In this document: positions 1 through 6,651 of the stretch, piece by piece
Numbering within the stretch: the first letter of the stretch is position 1
Layout: every line of letters starts with the position of its first letter
NCBI GenBank assembly: GCA_017628675.1
Contig: JAGBYS010000158.1
Span: forward strand, 1 to 6,860
Length of the DNA stretch: 6,860 nucleotides
DNA from: Tidjanibacter sp.
GTDB taxonomy: Bacteria; Bacteroidota; Bacteroidia; Bacteroidales; Rikenellaceae
Direction of reading: 5' to 3'
Program-made: the position numbers and the translations under genes
Notes under the pieces: generated by a model
What the model saw: the letters and a program-made list of their open reading frames with translations, nothing else
Databases searched by the model: none
What the model was told of the DNA's origin: nothing

Positions 1-655
1 GAACATCCTGAGTGATGGTGATCTTACCGCCTGTCTCAGCAGCAATCTTGCGGCACTCCTCAACGAGCCAAGCCTCGGGCTCATAACCTGCGGGGCAAGC
101 TGCACGGAAGTCGATACCCATCTTGGCACAACCAACCATCAGCGAGTTACCCATATTGTAGCGTGCATCGCCCAGGTAGCAGAACTTCATCTGGCCAAAG
201 GGTTTGTCGCTATGCTCACTCATAGTCAAAAAGTCGGCCAAAATCTGAGTGGGGTGATACTCGTTGGTAAGACCATTCCATACGGGAACACCTGCATACT
301 GTGCAAGTTCCTCAACGATGGACTGACCATAGCCACGATACTCGATACCGTCGTACATCCTACCAAGCACCCTTGCGGTGTCGGCGATAGACTCTTTTTT
401 ACCCATCTGCGAGCCGCTGGGGCCGAGGTAGGTTACATGGCCACCCTGGTCGTGAACAGCCACCTCAAAGGAGCAACGGGTGCGGGTCGAGTCCTTCTCA
501 AAGAGAAGCACAATGTTCTTACCCACAAGGTGTTTCTGCTCTTTGCCGGCCTTCTTATCGGCTTTGAGCTGTGCAGCCAGCTGCAAGAAGTAACGAATCT
601 CGTCGGACGAGAAATCAAGAAGTTTCAGAAAGTTTTTGCCTTTCAACGATTCCAT
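1..655 (-). CDS. argF: Ornithine carbamoyltransferase, N-terminal 218 codons (3' end outside window)
   Basis: This enzyme transfers the carbamoyl group between carbamoyl phosphate and ornithine/citrulline in the cytosol, in arginine synthesis or, run in reverse, in the arginine deiminase pathway. The minus-strand reading starts at an ATG (655-653) and stays open to the window edge; the family is about 330 residues, so roughly the last third is missing. Visible motifs are the carbamoyl-phosphate loop STRTR at residues 56-60 inside [13 protein letters not shown], the YRGYG segment with Arg107, [15 protein letters not shown] from His134, and [10 protein letters not shown] around residue 162. HPTQ is what true ornithine transcarbamylases carry. 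From memory, the N-acetyl- and N-succinylornithine enzymes of many Bacteroidota differ at this motif. The sequence resembles the long E. coli ArgF / Pseudomonas ArcB type, so arcB is an alternative symbol. The ornithine-side HCLP motif lies off the window and could not be checked. It is transcribed divergently from parA. Confidence 0.93.
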   Translation of the reverse strand, partial: MESLKGKNFLKLLDFSSDEIRYFLQLAAQLKADKKAGKEQKHLVGKNIVLLFEKDSTRTRCSFEVAVHDQGGHVTYLGPSGSQMGKKESIADTARVLGRMYDGIEYRGYGQSIVEELAQYAGVPVWNGLTNEYHPTQILADFLTMSEHSDKPFGQMKFCYLGDARYNMGNSLMVGCAKMGIDFRAACPAGYEPEAWLVEECRKIAAETGGKITITQDV

Positions 656-658
656 AAT

Positions 659-750
659 TTTTCTGTTTATTTGGTTAAAAATTGAAATAGGTTTTCTGTG
701 CTTGGTAAACAAAATATGGTTTTCCAACTTCAAATATAAGTATTTTCTGT
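659..750. repeat. Three TTTTCTGT copies in the argF-parA divergent spacer
   Basis: TTTTCTGT occurs at 659-666, 692-699 and 743-750. The last two extend to TTTTCTGTG. On the argF strand the motif reads ACAGAAAA, and two of the copies fall between the candidate argF -7 element and its ATG. Spacings are 33 and 51 bp. They could be binding sites for a regulator of either divergent gene, though AT-rich sequence raises the chance of random recurrence. Confidence 0.3.
731..738 (-). promoter_or_regulatory. Candidate -7 promoter element for argF (TATATTTG)
   Basis: Read on the minus strand, 738-731 is TATATTTG, an exact match to the Bacteroidota -7 consensus TAnnTTTG. It would give a leader of roughly 65-70 nt before the argF ATG. 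I do not see a -33 TTTG at the usual 19-21 nt spacing; the nearest TTTG (772-769) is about 30 nt away, which lowers confidence. Confidence 0.4.
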
Positions 751-781
751 GAAATAATAGGAATTTTCCAAAGAAAATTGC

Positions 782-789
782 TATTTTTG
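782..789 (+). promoter_or_regulatory. Candidate -7 promoter element for the parA operon (TATTTTTG)
   Basis: TATTTTTG followed by C matches the Bacteroidota primary-sigma -7 consensus TAnnTTTG exactly. It lies 22 nt before the parA ATG, giving a short leader of perhaps 15-18 nt. A clear -33 TTG at the usual distance is not visible. This is the only good match in front of the five-gene cluster and probably drives all of it. Confidence 0.5.
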
Positions 790-790
790 C

Positions 791-806
791 TCCAACTTAT
801 ATTGGA
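791..806 (+). promoter_or_regulatory. Inverted repeat TCCAA-N6-TTGGA between promoter and parA start
   Basis: A perfect 5-bp inverted repeat with a 6-nt spacer sits just downstream of the predicted -7 element and ends 5 nt before the parA ATG. Its left half extends to TCCAACTT, which recurs at 723-730 next to the argF -7 candidate. The position suits an operator that blocks transcription or start-codon access. That is inference from location; such a short palindrome can occur by chance. Confidence 0.25.
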
Positions 807-811
807 ATATT

Positions 812-1576
812 ATGGGTAAAATTATAGCACTTGCCAACCAAAAAGGTGGCGTAGGTAAAACTACAACAGCAATCAATCTTGCTGCTAATCTTGCCATTAT
901 GGGCAAAAAAATCCTTCTTGTGGATGCCGATCCGCAGGCCAATGCAACCTCCGGCCTGGGCTTCGACATCAAGAACGAAGGCATCTACGAGTGCATCGTC
1001 GGTATGCGCTCGGCCGAGGAGGTTATCCTCAAGAGCGAAGAGGTCAAAAAACTCTCCGTGCTCCCCTCGAGTATCAATCTGGTGGGTGCCGACACCGAGC
1101 TCGCATCGCTCGACGACGGCCACTTCCGTATGAAAAAGGTGCTCGACGGATTGCGTGACCAGTATGACTACATCTTCATTGACTGCTCCCCCAGCCTGGG
1201 CTACACTACGGTCAATGCTCTGGTGGCCTCGGACTCGGTACTCATTCCCGTGCAGTGTGGCTACTTTGCACTCGAAGGCCTTGGCAAACTGCTCAACACC
1301 ATCAAGATGGTCAAAGGTAAGCTGAACCCCTCGCTCGAGATTGAGGGTTTCGTGATGACGATGTACTCGCGCTCACGCCTTGCCAACCAGGTGACAATGG
1401 AGGTCAAAGACCACTTCAAGCACCTGACCTACGACACCATCATCTCGCGCAGCGTAAGGCTCGATGAGGCCCCCAGCCACGGTGTGCCCGTAATCCTTCA
1501 CGATGCATCCTCGTCTGGCAGTAAGTGCTATATGGAGCTGGCAAAAGAGTTCCTCAAACGCAATCGCAAGAAATAG
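812..1576 (+). CDS. parA: Chromosome-partitioning ATPase ParA (Soj family)
   Basis: ParA binds ATP, dimerises and binds DNA non-specifically on the nucleoid; contact with ParB triggers hydrolysis and moves origin-proximal centromeres apart. At 254 residues it has the usual length of chromosomal Soj-type ParA and lacks the N-terminal HTH extension of large plasmid ParAs. The deviant Walker A KGGVGKT is at residues 11-17 with signature Lys11. The A' segment VDADPQ is at 37-42, Walker B YIFIDCSPSLG at 120-130 with Asp124, VQCGYFALEG at 147-156, and the conserved RLDEAPSHG at 216-224. The ATG at 812 puts the strand-1 sequence GKIIALANQ immediately after Met, as in the family, and no Shine-Dalgarno is evident. 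It is first in the cluster, 39 nt ahead of parB. Confidence 0.97.
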   Translation: MGKIIALANQKGGVGKTTTAINLAANLAIMGKKILLVDADPQANATSGLGFDIKNEGIYECIVGMRSAEEVILKSEEVKKLSVLPSSINLVGADTELASLDDGHFRMKKVLDGLRDQYDYIFIDCSPSLGYTTVNALVASDSVLIPVQCGYFALEGLGKLLNTIKMVKGKLNPSLEIEGFVMTMYSRSRLANQVTMEVKDHFKHLTYDTIISRSVRLDEAPSHGVPVILHDASSSGSKCYMELAKEFLKRNRKK

Positions 1577-1615
1577 AAACCAGATACAACAAAAAAGAAC
1601 GAAAAATATAGAGTT

Positions 1616-2485
1616 ATGAAGAAACATACCGGACTCGGTCGCGGCCTTGGCGCGATTCTCGAGACAGAAAACTATTTGGGCGAGGTACCCAGCGTTAGCC
1701 GTATGGAGGAGTTGGATGTGGATAGCATTATCCCCAACCCCAAGCAGCCCCGCACCATCTTCGACGACGACGCACTCGAGGAACTCGCCGACTCGATCTC
1801 CACTCTCGGACTCATTCAGCCCATCACCGTGCGCAAAGAGCCCAGCGGAAAGTATATCATCATCAGCGGTGAGCGCCGTTGGAGGGCTTCGCGCCTGGCA
1901 GGTCGCAAGACCATCGCTGCCTACATCCGTGAGGCCGACGACAAGGAGCTGCACGAGATGGCCCTTGTGGAGAACATCCAGCGTCAGGACCTGAACGCAA
2001 TGGAGATTGCCATTTCGCTCCAGAGGCTCATTGACGAGTGTGGCGTGACCCAGGAGGCTGTTGCACAGCGCGTGGGCAAGAAACGCTCGACGGTGGCCAA
2101 CTATCTGCGACTGATTCATATGTGTCCCGAGGTGCAGGCTGCCCTCAAGGAGAACCTCATCACTATGGGCCACGCCAAGGCTATTGCCGGCGCACCCGAC
2201 GAGGCTCAGCCCGCAATCGTGAAGAAGGTTATCAAAAAGGGACTCTCCGTGAGGGCTACCGAGGATTTGGTGAGCAAACTCTCCTCGCCCAAGGCCGCCT
2301 CGCAGGAGGAGAGCGAGGAGTTCCCCGAGATTTATACCCGTGCCGTTGAGCAGCTCTCCAAGTTCCTTGGCGAGAACATCAAAATCAAACGCTCGGGCGA
2401 CGGCAGTGGCAAAATCGTCATCGGCTTTGCCAACGACAACGAAATCGGCGCCCTTGTGGAGAAGCTCGAGAAACTAAACAAGTAG
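1616..2485 (+). CDS. parB: Chromosome-partitioning protein ParB (Spo0J family, CTP-dependent clamp)
   Basis: ParB loads on parS sites, uses CTP to close into a sliding clamp, and stimulates ParA. All expected parts are visible in 289 residues. An N-terminal basic GLGRGLGAIL peptide (6-15) is the ParA-stimulating tail. The ParB/Srx-like CTPase domain has GLIQPITVR (65-73), GERRWRASRLAG (85-96) with the CTP-binding arginines, and ENIQRQDLNAME (119-130). A helix-turn-helix lies around residues 145-166 (TQEAVAQRVGKKRSTVANYL), followed by an acidic linker (229-236) and a C-terminal dimerisation domain (about 240-289). The start fits because the tail motif begins right after the ATG. The stop is 2 nt from the next ATG, implying coupled expression. 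I saw no parS-like CACGTG-centred palindrome in this window. Confidence 0.96.
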   Translation: MKKHTGLGRGLGAILETENYLGEVPSVSRMEELDVDSIIPNPKQPRTIFDDDALEELADSISTLGLIQPITVRKEPSGKYIIISGERRWRASRLAGRKTIAAYIREADDKELHEMALVENIQRQDLNAMEIAISLQRLIDECGVTQEAVAQRVGKKRSTVANYLRLIHMCPEVQAALKENLITMGHAKAIAGAPDEAQPAIVKKVIKKGLSVRATEDLVSKLSSPKAASQEESEEFPEIYTRAVEQLSKFLGENIKIKRSGDGSGKIVIGFANDNEIGALVEKLEKLNK

Positions 2486-2487
2486 AG

Positions 2488-3723
2488 ATGAAAAGAGGAA
2501 GAATAGAGCATCTAAAGTGGGCCCTATGGGCAACCCTTCTTATTCTATTGCCATCCACGCTTCTGGCACAGACACCCGAGAAGCAGGAGAAGAGTGGCAA
2601 GAAGAAAAACAAGAAGGAGGTGGTGGCCATTGTGGACTTCACACAGGGTTTCAGCGTGAAAGGTGGAGAGAAGATCCTCCCCGAGGTGCGCACACCCGAG
2701 GCCGACTCCCTCGAGGCCGCAAAACTCACCCTGCTGATTGACTCCCTCATCTTGGCACGCGAGGCCATACTCCCCGAGGATTCGCTCTCGCTGGGAGCAA
2801 TGACCCACCGCATAGACTCGCTCTCTTCCCGTCGCCTTTCGCTCCTGCCCAAAGAGGAGCTGGCGGACTCACTCCTCGTTCCCGTAGATTCGCTTGCGAG
2901 CGACACTCTTCCCAAGCCTCGCTACAATTGGCTCTTCAGGGATTCGCTTTCGCTCACCACCACTACCCTCGTGAGTGCCGTAGTGCCGGGCTTTGCACAA
3001 ATCTACGAGGAGAAGTACTGGAAGGTGCCACTCCAATATGCGATGATTGGTCTTCCCATCTGGGGCGGAATCCATCAGAACAAGCTCTACCAGGGCTACA
3101 AGGCCGAGTTTGACAAGTTGGCCGCCACGGGAGCATCGCAAGCCGAGCGCACACCCGTGCAGACCAAGATGCTCGAGCACAAGAGCTACCGCACGATGTT
3201 CTTTGGCGCCGCTCTGGTATCGTATATGGGTTTCCTGGCCGATGGTGTCATCAACCACCCCGAGGATGGCAACGACATCCGCAAAGCCACCACCCTCTCG
3301 ATGGTATTCCCCGGTGCCGGTCAGATCTACAATGGTAGCTATTGGAAGGTACCAATAGTTGTTGTCGGCGCCGCATCTATGGCCTATGTCATCGACTGGA
3401 ACCAGAGGGGCTACACCCGATTCAAACTCGCCTACGACCTGGCAACCGATGGTGACGATGCGACCATCGGCGAGTTTCCCAACACCTCCGAGGAGTCGTT
3501 GCGCTCGATACGCAACTCCTATCGTCGTAACCGTGACCTTGCAATCATCGGTGCTGTGGCTGTCTACCTCGTGCAGGTGGCCGATGCACACATCGATGCC
3601 CATATGCAGGCCTACGACATCAGCGACAAACTCTCAATGGAGATTCAGCCCCAAATAATCCCGACTATGAGCCCCAACGGCTACACAAATAACTTCGGAC
3701 TAAACCTTACGATGCACTTCTAA
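2488..3723 (+). CDS. Exported DUF5683-type membrane protein with tandemly duplicated module
   Basis: The function is not known. A signal peptide occupies residues 1-27 (hydrophobic WALWATLLILLPSTLL, likely cut after Ala27). A basic stretch follows (KKKNKKE, 38-44), then a linker of about 80 residues with seven DSL tripeptides (73, 85, 98, 110, 127, 134, 152). The conserved part then appears twice. Copy 1 (about 160-256) has LVSAVVPGFAQIY and YWKVP at 177-181, then a hydrophobic helix ending in ADG. Copy 2 (about 268-371) has LSMVFPGAGQIY and YWKVP at 285-289, then a helix ending in ADAHIDAH. The two copies sit 108 residues apart. The PGxGQIY...YWKxP signature is how I recognise DUF5683 of Bacteroidota; from memory that protein usually has one module and is shorter. 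Copy 2 is closer to the usual form. The gene sits 2 nt after parB and overlaps the transglycosylase start by 1 nt (TAATG), so an envelope role linked to division or segregation is plausible. Confidence 0.85.
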   Translation: MKRGRIEHLKWALWATLLILLPSTLLAQTPEKQEKSGKKKNKKEVVAIVDFTQGFSVKGGEKILPEVRTPEADSLEAAKLTLLIDSLILAREAILPEDSLSLGAMTHRIDSLSSRRLSLLPKEELADSLLVPVDSLASDTLPKPRYNWLFRDSLSLTTTTLVSAVVPGFAQIYEEKYWKVPLQYAMIGLPIWGGIHQNKLYQGYKAEFDKLAATGASQAERTPVQTKMLEHKSYRTMFFGAALVSYMGFLADGVINHPEDGNDIRKATTLSMVFPGAGQIYNGSYWKVPIVVVGAASMAYVIDWNQRGYTRFKLAYDLATDGDDATIGEFPNTSEESLRSIRNSYRRNRDLAIIGAVAVYLVQVADAHIDAHMQAYDISDKLSMEIQPQIIPTMSPNGYTNNFGLNLTMHF

Positions 3724-5048
3724 TGACAAGAAAACTACTCTGCGTTGCACTTCTCGCAATCCTGCCCCTGATGGTGGCCGCACAACAGACCACCACCCAA
3801 CCCGCACCACAAGAAGCCATAACCACCTCGGACAATGCCATAACTGCTGAGAGTGCCATTAAAGCCGAAGAAACCACAGTGGCCGAGCCGTCAGTTGACC
3901 AACTCGACTCCCTGCTGATGGCTTGGAGCAAAGAGTACAGCACCATTATGGTGGACAAACTCCACAACGAGATCATCTCTACCGACGGAGTAGATCTGGA
4001 GGCAAGCAAGATTCCCGACTCCATTTATGTGGCACGCCTCAAAAATATGGGCTCTTCAATCCCTATGTCCTACAATCAGGAGGTGAGGAAATACATCATC
4101 TCCTATACCACTCGCAACAAGGGCGTTATAAGCCGAGCCCTGGGCCGTAGTCAGGTCTACTTCCCCATCTTTGAGGAGGCACTTATGAGGTACAATATGC
4201 CCCTTGAGCTCAAGCTCCTGCCCGTCATCGAGTCGGCCCTCAACCCCAAAGCACGCTCGAAGGCTGGTGCTTCGGGCCTGTGGCAGTTTATGTATCGCAC
4301 GGCTCTGGGCTACAATCTCCAGAGGACTTCCTTCATAGATCAGCGTTTCGACCCCGTGCTCGCCACCGATGCAGCCTGCAGGTACCTCCTGAAACTCTAC
4401 GGGATGTACAACGATTGGAACCTGGCGCTGGCTGCCTACAACTGCGGCCCGGGCAATGTAAACAAGGCTATCCGCAAGGCCGACAGCAAAGATTTTTGGA
4501 AAATTTACCCCTATCTTCCAACCGAGACACGCAATTATCTGCCCGCCTTCATCGCCGTAAACTACGCCTACGCCTACCACAAGGAGCACGGCATCAAAGC
4601 CGATGAGGCACCCCTGCCACTCGAGACCGACACCGTTCACATCAGCCGCATAATGCACCTCCAGCAGATAAGCTCCACCATAGGTACCCCCATAGAGGTT
4701 CTCAGGGGCCTCAACCCACAGTTTGTGCAAGACATCGTACCGGCTGTGAATGGTCGCTCCTATGACATTACCCTTCCCCTCTCGGAGGTGGGCAAGTTCA
4801 TTGACCACGAGCAGGAGATTATGGCCAAGGATGTTGTCTATCTGGCCGAGTATATGAGCCCCGAGAAGAATGGCGAGATTCCCGTCTTTGTCATCGACAG
4901 CAAAATCCACGTTGTGGAGTATGGCGAGAGCCTCTCGGTGATTGCCGAGAAGTACAATGTGACGGTCAACCAGATCTGCAAGTGGAACAACATCTCGGAC
5001 CCCGGTAAGATTCGCATCGGACAGAAACTCGAAATTTTCCTGAAGTAA
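3723..5048 (+). CDS. MltD-like lytic murein transglycosylase with C-terminal LysM
   Basis: This enzyme cleaves the MurNAc-GlcNAc bond of peptidoglycan in the periplasm, leaving 1,6-anhydroMurNAc ends, and contributes to wall remodelling. Of 441 residues, 1-20 form a signal peptide (cut likely after Ala20). Cys7 lies inside the hydrophobic core without a lipobox, so unlike E. coli MltD this is probably not a lipoprotein. A Thr/Ala/Glu-rich linker runs to about residue 60. The SLT domain spans about 140-285: catalytic Glu170-Ser171 in LPVIESALNP, GLWQFM at 185-190, LALAAYNCGPGNV at 234-246, and PTETRNYLPAF at 266-276. Residues 310-350 resemble a degenerate LysM-like spacer. A clear LysM for glycan binding occupies 395-439 (HVVEYGESLSVIAEKYNV). 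Its ATG overlaps the stop of the preceding gene by 1 nt. The gene symbol mltD would be reasonable by similarity only. Confidence 0.92.
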   Translation: MTRKLLCVALLAILPLMVAAQQTTTQPAPQEAITTSDNAITAESAIKAEETTVAEPSVDQLDSLLMAWSKEYSTIMVDKLHNEIISTDGVDLEASKIPDSIYVARLKNMGSSIPMSYNQEVRKYIISYTTRNKGVISRALGRSQVYFPIFEEALMRYNMPLELKLLPVIESALNPKARSKAGASGLWQFMYRTALGYNLQRTSFIDQRFDPVLATDAACRYLLKLYGMYNDWNLALAAYNCGPGNVNKAIRKADSKDFWKIYPYLPTETRNYLPAFIAVNYAYAYHKEHGIKADEAPLPLETDTVHISRIMHLQQISSTIGTPIEVLRGLNPQFVQDIVPAVNGRSYDITLPLSEVGKFIDHEQEIMAKDVVYLAEYMSPEKNGEIPVFVIDSKIHVVEYGESLSVIAEKYNVTVNQICKWNNISDPGKIRIGQKLEIFLK

Positions 5049-5083
5049 CGCCGCCCGAGCGCTACACCTTATATATAATTGCT

Positions 5084-6409
5084 GTGATTATAAACGACAC
5101 CATAGTTGCACCCGCCACCCCCACAGGTGGAGCCATAGCCATCGTTCGCATCGAAGGCGGCAGAGCCATAGCCATCTGCCAGGAGTTATTCCGCTCCTCG
5201 AGAGGCCCCTTGGCCGACCTGAAGGGCTATTCGGCCACCTACGGAGTAATCTACGACGGCGATAGGCGCATAGACGATGTGATTGTGACCCTCTTTCGTG
5301 AGCCCCATAGCTACACGGGGGGCGATATGGTGGAGATTGCGTGCCACGGCTCGGCCTACATTGTGGGCGAAATCGTAAGGCTCGCCATTGAGAAGGGTGC
5401 AAGGGCCGCAAGTGCGGGCGAGTTCACAAAACGCGCCTTTCTGGCCGGGAAGATAGACCTTTCGCAAGCCGAGGCGGTGGCCGACATCATTGCAGCCGAC
5501 TCGATGGCCTCACTCACAATGGCCGACACCCAGCTGCGTGGCGCCTACTCGGATGCGCTCAGCCGCCTCAGGGGCGAACTGCTGCGACTTGCCGCCCTGC
5601 TGGAGTTGGAACTCGACTTCTCGGAGGAGGATGTGGAGTTTGCCGACCGAGGAGAACTCACCACCATACTTGAAACCATAGACCAACATATAACCTCTCT
5701 GTCCTCTTCGTTCAAGACCGGCAATGCCATCAAGCGTGGCGTGGCTGTGGCTATCGTGGGAGAGCCCAATGTGGGCAAGAGTACCCTCTTGAACCGCATA
5801 GTTGGCGAAGAGAGAGCAATGGTGAGCGACATTGCGGGCACAACACGCGACTCCATTGAGGAGAGCGTCGTAATTGACGGCGTCAGATTCCGTTTTATCG
5901 ACACCGCAGGCCTGCATCAGACCGACGATAGGCTTGAGAATATGGGTATCGAGCGCACCCATAAAGCCATCGAACAAGCACAGATCATCGTTGAGATGTT
6001 TGAACAGAAGAGCGAGGATTTTGTTACCCTTAAGGAGGGGCAACACATTGTGAGAGTGATAAATAAGTGCGACATTGAAGGCACTGTGATCCCCGAGGGC
6101 TGGGTGGGAATTTCGGCCAAATATGACCGAGGCATCGAAGGCTTACTTGGGGCTATCCGAGGATGTGTGGATACCAACGACCTACTCCGTGGCGAGGCCG
6201 TCGTGTCCAATAGCCGCCACTACGAGGCACTCATACGCGCACACCAGGCCCTGATGCGAGCCACAGACGCCCTCACAGCAGGCATCTCGACCGACCTTGT
6301 GGCCCAAGACATCCGCGAGGTCCTTGCCATTATCGGCGAAATCACCGGCGAGGTCACCTCAACCGACATCCTCTCCGAAATCTTCTCCAAATTCTGCATC
6401 GGAAAGTAA
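5084..6409 (+). CDS. mnmE: tRNA uridine-5-carboxymethylaminomethyl modification GTPase MnmE (GTG start)
   Basis: MnmE works with MnmG to modify the wobble uridine (U34) of certain tRNAs, using GTP, a folate one-carbon donor and flavin. The 441-residue product is complete. The N-terminal tetrahydrofolate-binding domain starts with NDTIVAPATPTGGAIAIVRI and includes GEFTKRAFLAGKIDL (112-126). The helical domain has DFSEEDVEF (178-186). The G domain has G1 GEPNVGKS (226-233), GTTRDSIEE (252-260), DTAG (273-276), NKCD (327-330) and SAK (344-346). The protein ends in FCIGK with the characteristic Cys438. The start must be GTG at 5084: the conserved NDTIVA begins at codon 4 and no ATG lies nearby upstream in frame. 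No Shine-Dalgarno is evident. It begins 35 nt after the transglycosylase stop with no terminator between, so it probably shares that transcript. Confidence 0.97.
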   Translation: MIINDTIVAPATPTGGAIAIVRIEGGRAIAICQELFRSSRGPLADLKGYSATYGVIYDGDRRIDDVIVTLFREPHSYTGGDMVEIACHGSAYIVGEIVRLAIEKGARAASAGEFTKRAFLAGKIDLSQAEAVADIIAADSMASLTMADTQLRGAYSDALSRLRGELLRLAALLELELDFSEEDVEFADRGELTTILETIDQHITSLSSSFKTGNAIKRGVAVAIVGEPNVGKSTLLNRIVGEERAMVSDIAGTTRDSIEESVVIDGVRFRFIDTAGLHQTDDRLENMGIERTHKAIEQAQIIVEMFEQKSEDFVTLKEGQHIVRVINKCDIEGTVIPEGWVGISAKYDRGIEGLLGAIRGCVDTNDLLRGEAVVSNSRHYEALIRAHQALMRATDALTAGISTDLVAQDIREVLAIIGEITGEVTSTDILSEIFSKFCIGK

Positions 6410-6483
6410 CTAACGCCCTATAATGCACACTAATAAACGCTAACGCCCACAAATAGCAACAGAATTTCCTACAAAAATAGACG

Positions 6484-6524
6484 AAAAAATCCCGAAAGTT
6501 AGACTCGACTTTCGGGATTTTTTT
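6484..6524 (+). terminator. Bidirectional intrinsic terminator of the parA-mnmE operon
   Basis: A perfect 16-bp inverted repeat pairs 6484-6499 (A-run, then TCCCGAAAGT) with 6508-6523 (ACTTTCGGGA, then T-run) around an 8-nt loop. The GC-rich core CCCGAAAG/CTTTCGGG is followed by seven T on the plus strand and mirrored by an A-run on the left, so it should work in both directions. It lies 75 nt after the mnmE stop and has the expected position to end the operon. Confidence 0.92.
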
Positions 6525-6560
6525 ATGCTTTAATGTCTTCAACAAAAATATCTCGCCAAG

Positions 6561-6610
6561 TTTGCAGTGGTGTGCAATGAGGTGCAATGGAGTGCAACGA
6601 GCTGCAATAA
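6561..6610. repeat. Five degenerate 10-bp tandem repeats with phased TGCA
   Basis: Five consecutive decamers read TTTGCAGTGG, TGTGCAATGA, GGTGCAATGG, AGTGCAACGA and GCTGCAATAA, with an approximate consensus nGTGCAATGR. TGCA recurs at 6563, 6573, 6583, 6593 and 6603 with no slippage. The first and last units are the most diverged. A 10-bp period is close to one turn of B-DNA and not a multiple of three, so the array is not a protein repeat. It could be an iteron-like binding array or a simple expanded repeat. Confidence 0.75.
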
Positions 6611-6646
6611 AAAGGCGAAGAGAATTGTACTTTCTACTAAAAAGGC
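6608..6646. repeat. TAAAAAGGC direct repeat pair, 30 bp apart
   Basis: TAAAAAGGC is at 6608-6616 and 6638-6646. The first copy abuts the end of the decamer array, and the 30-bp offset equals three of its periods. The segment between them (6617-6637) shows no further repeat. A link with the array is inference. Confidence 0.35.
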
Positions 6647-6651
6647 AATGA

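Noticed and set aside
212..685. 157-codon plus-strand open frame opposite argF
   Set aside because: The minus strand encodes a clear ornithine carbamoyltransferase with all N-terminal motifs; the plus frame is its antisense shadow.
5074..5081. TATAATTG as an internal promoter for mnmE
   Set aside because: It has one mismatch to TAnnTTTG, no -33 element, and would start transcription at or past the GTG start codon.
6543..6550. Minus-strand TATTTTTG as a promoter (also at 6472-6479)
   Set aside because: It matches TAnnTTTG, but transcription would run at once into the bidirectional terminator or antisense to mnmE, no -33 element is properly spaced, and the motif is easily met by chance in AT-rich DNA.
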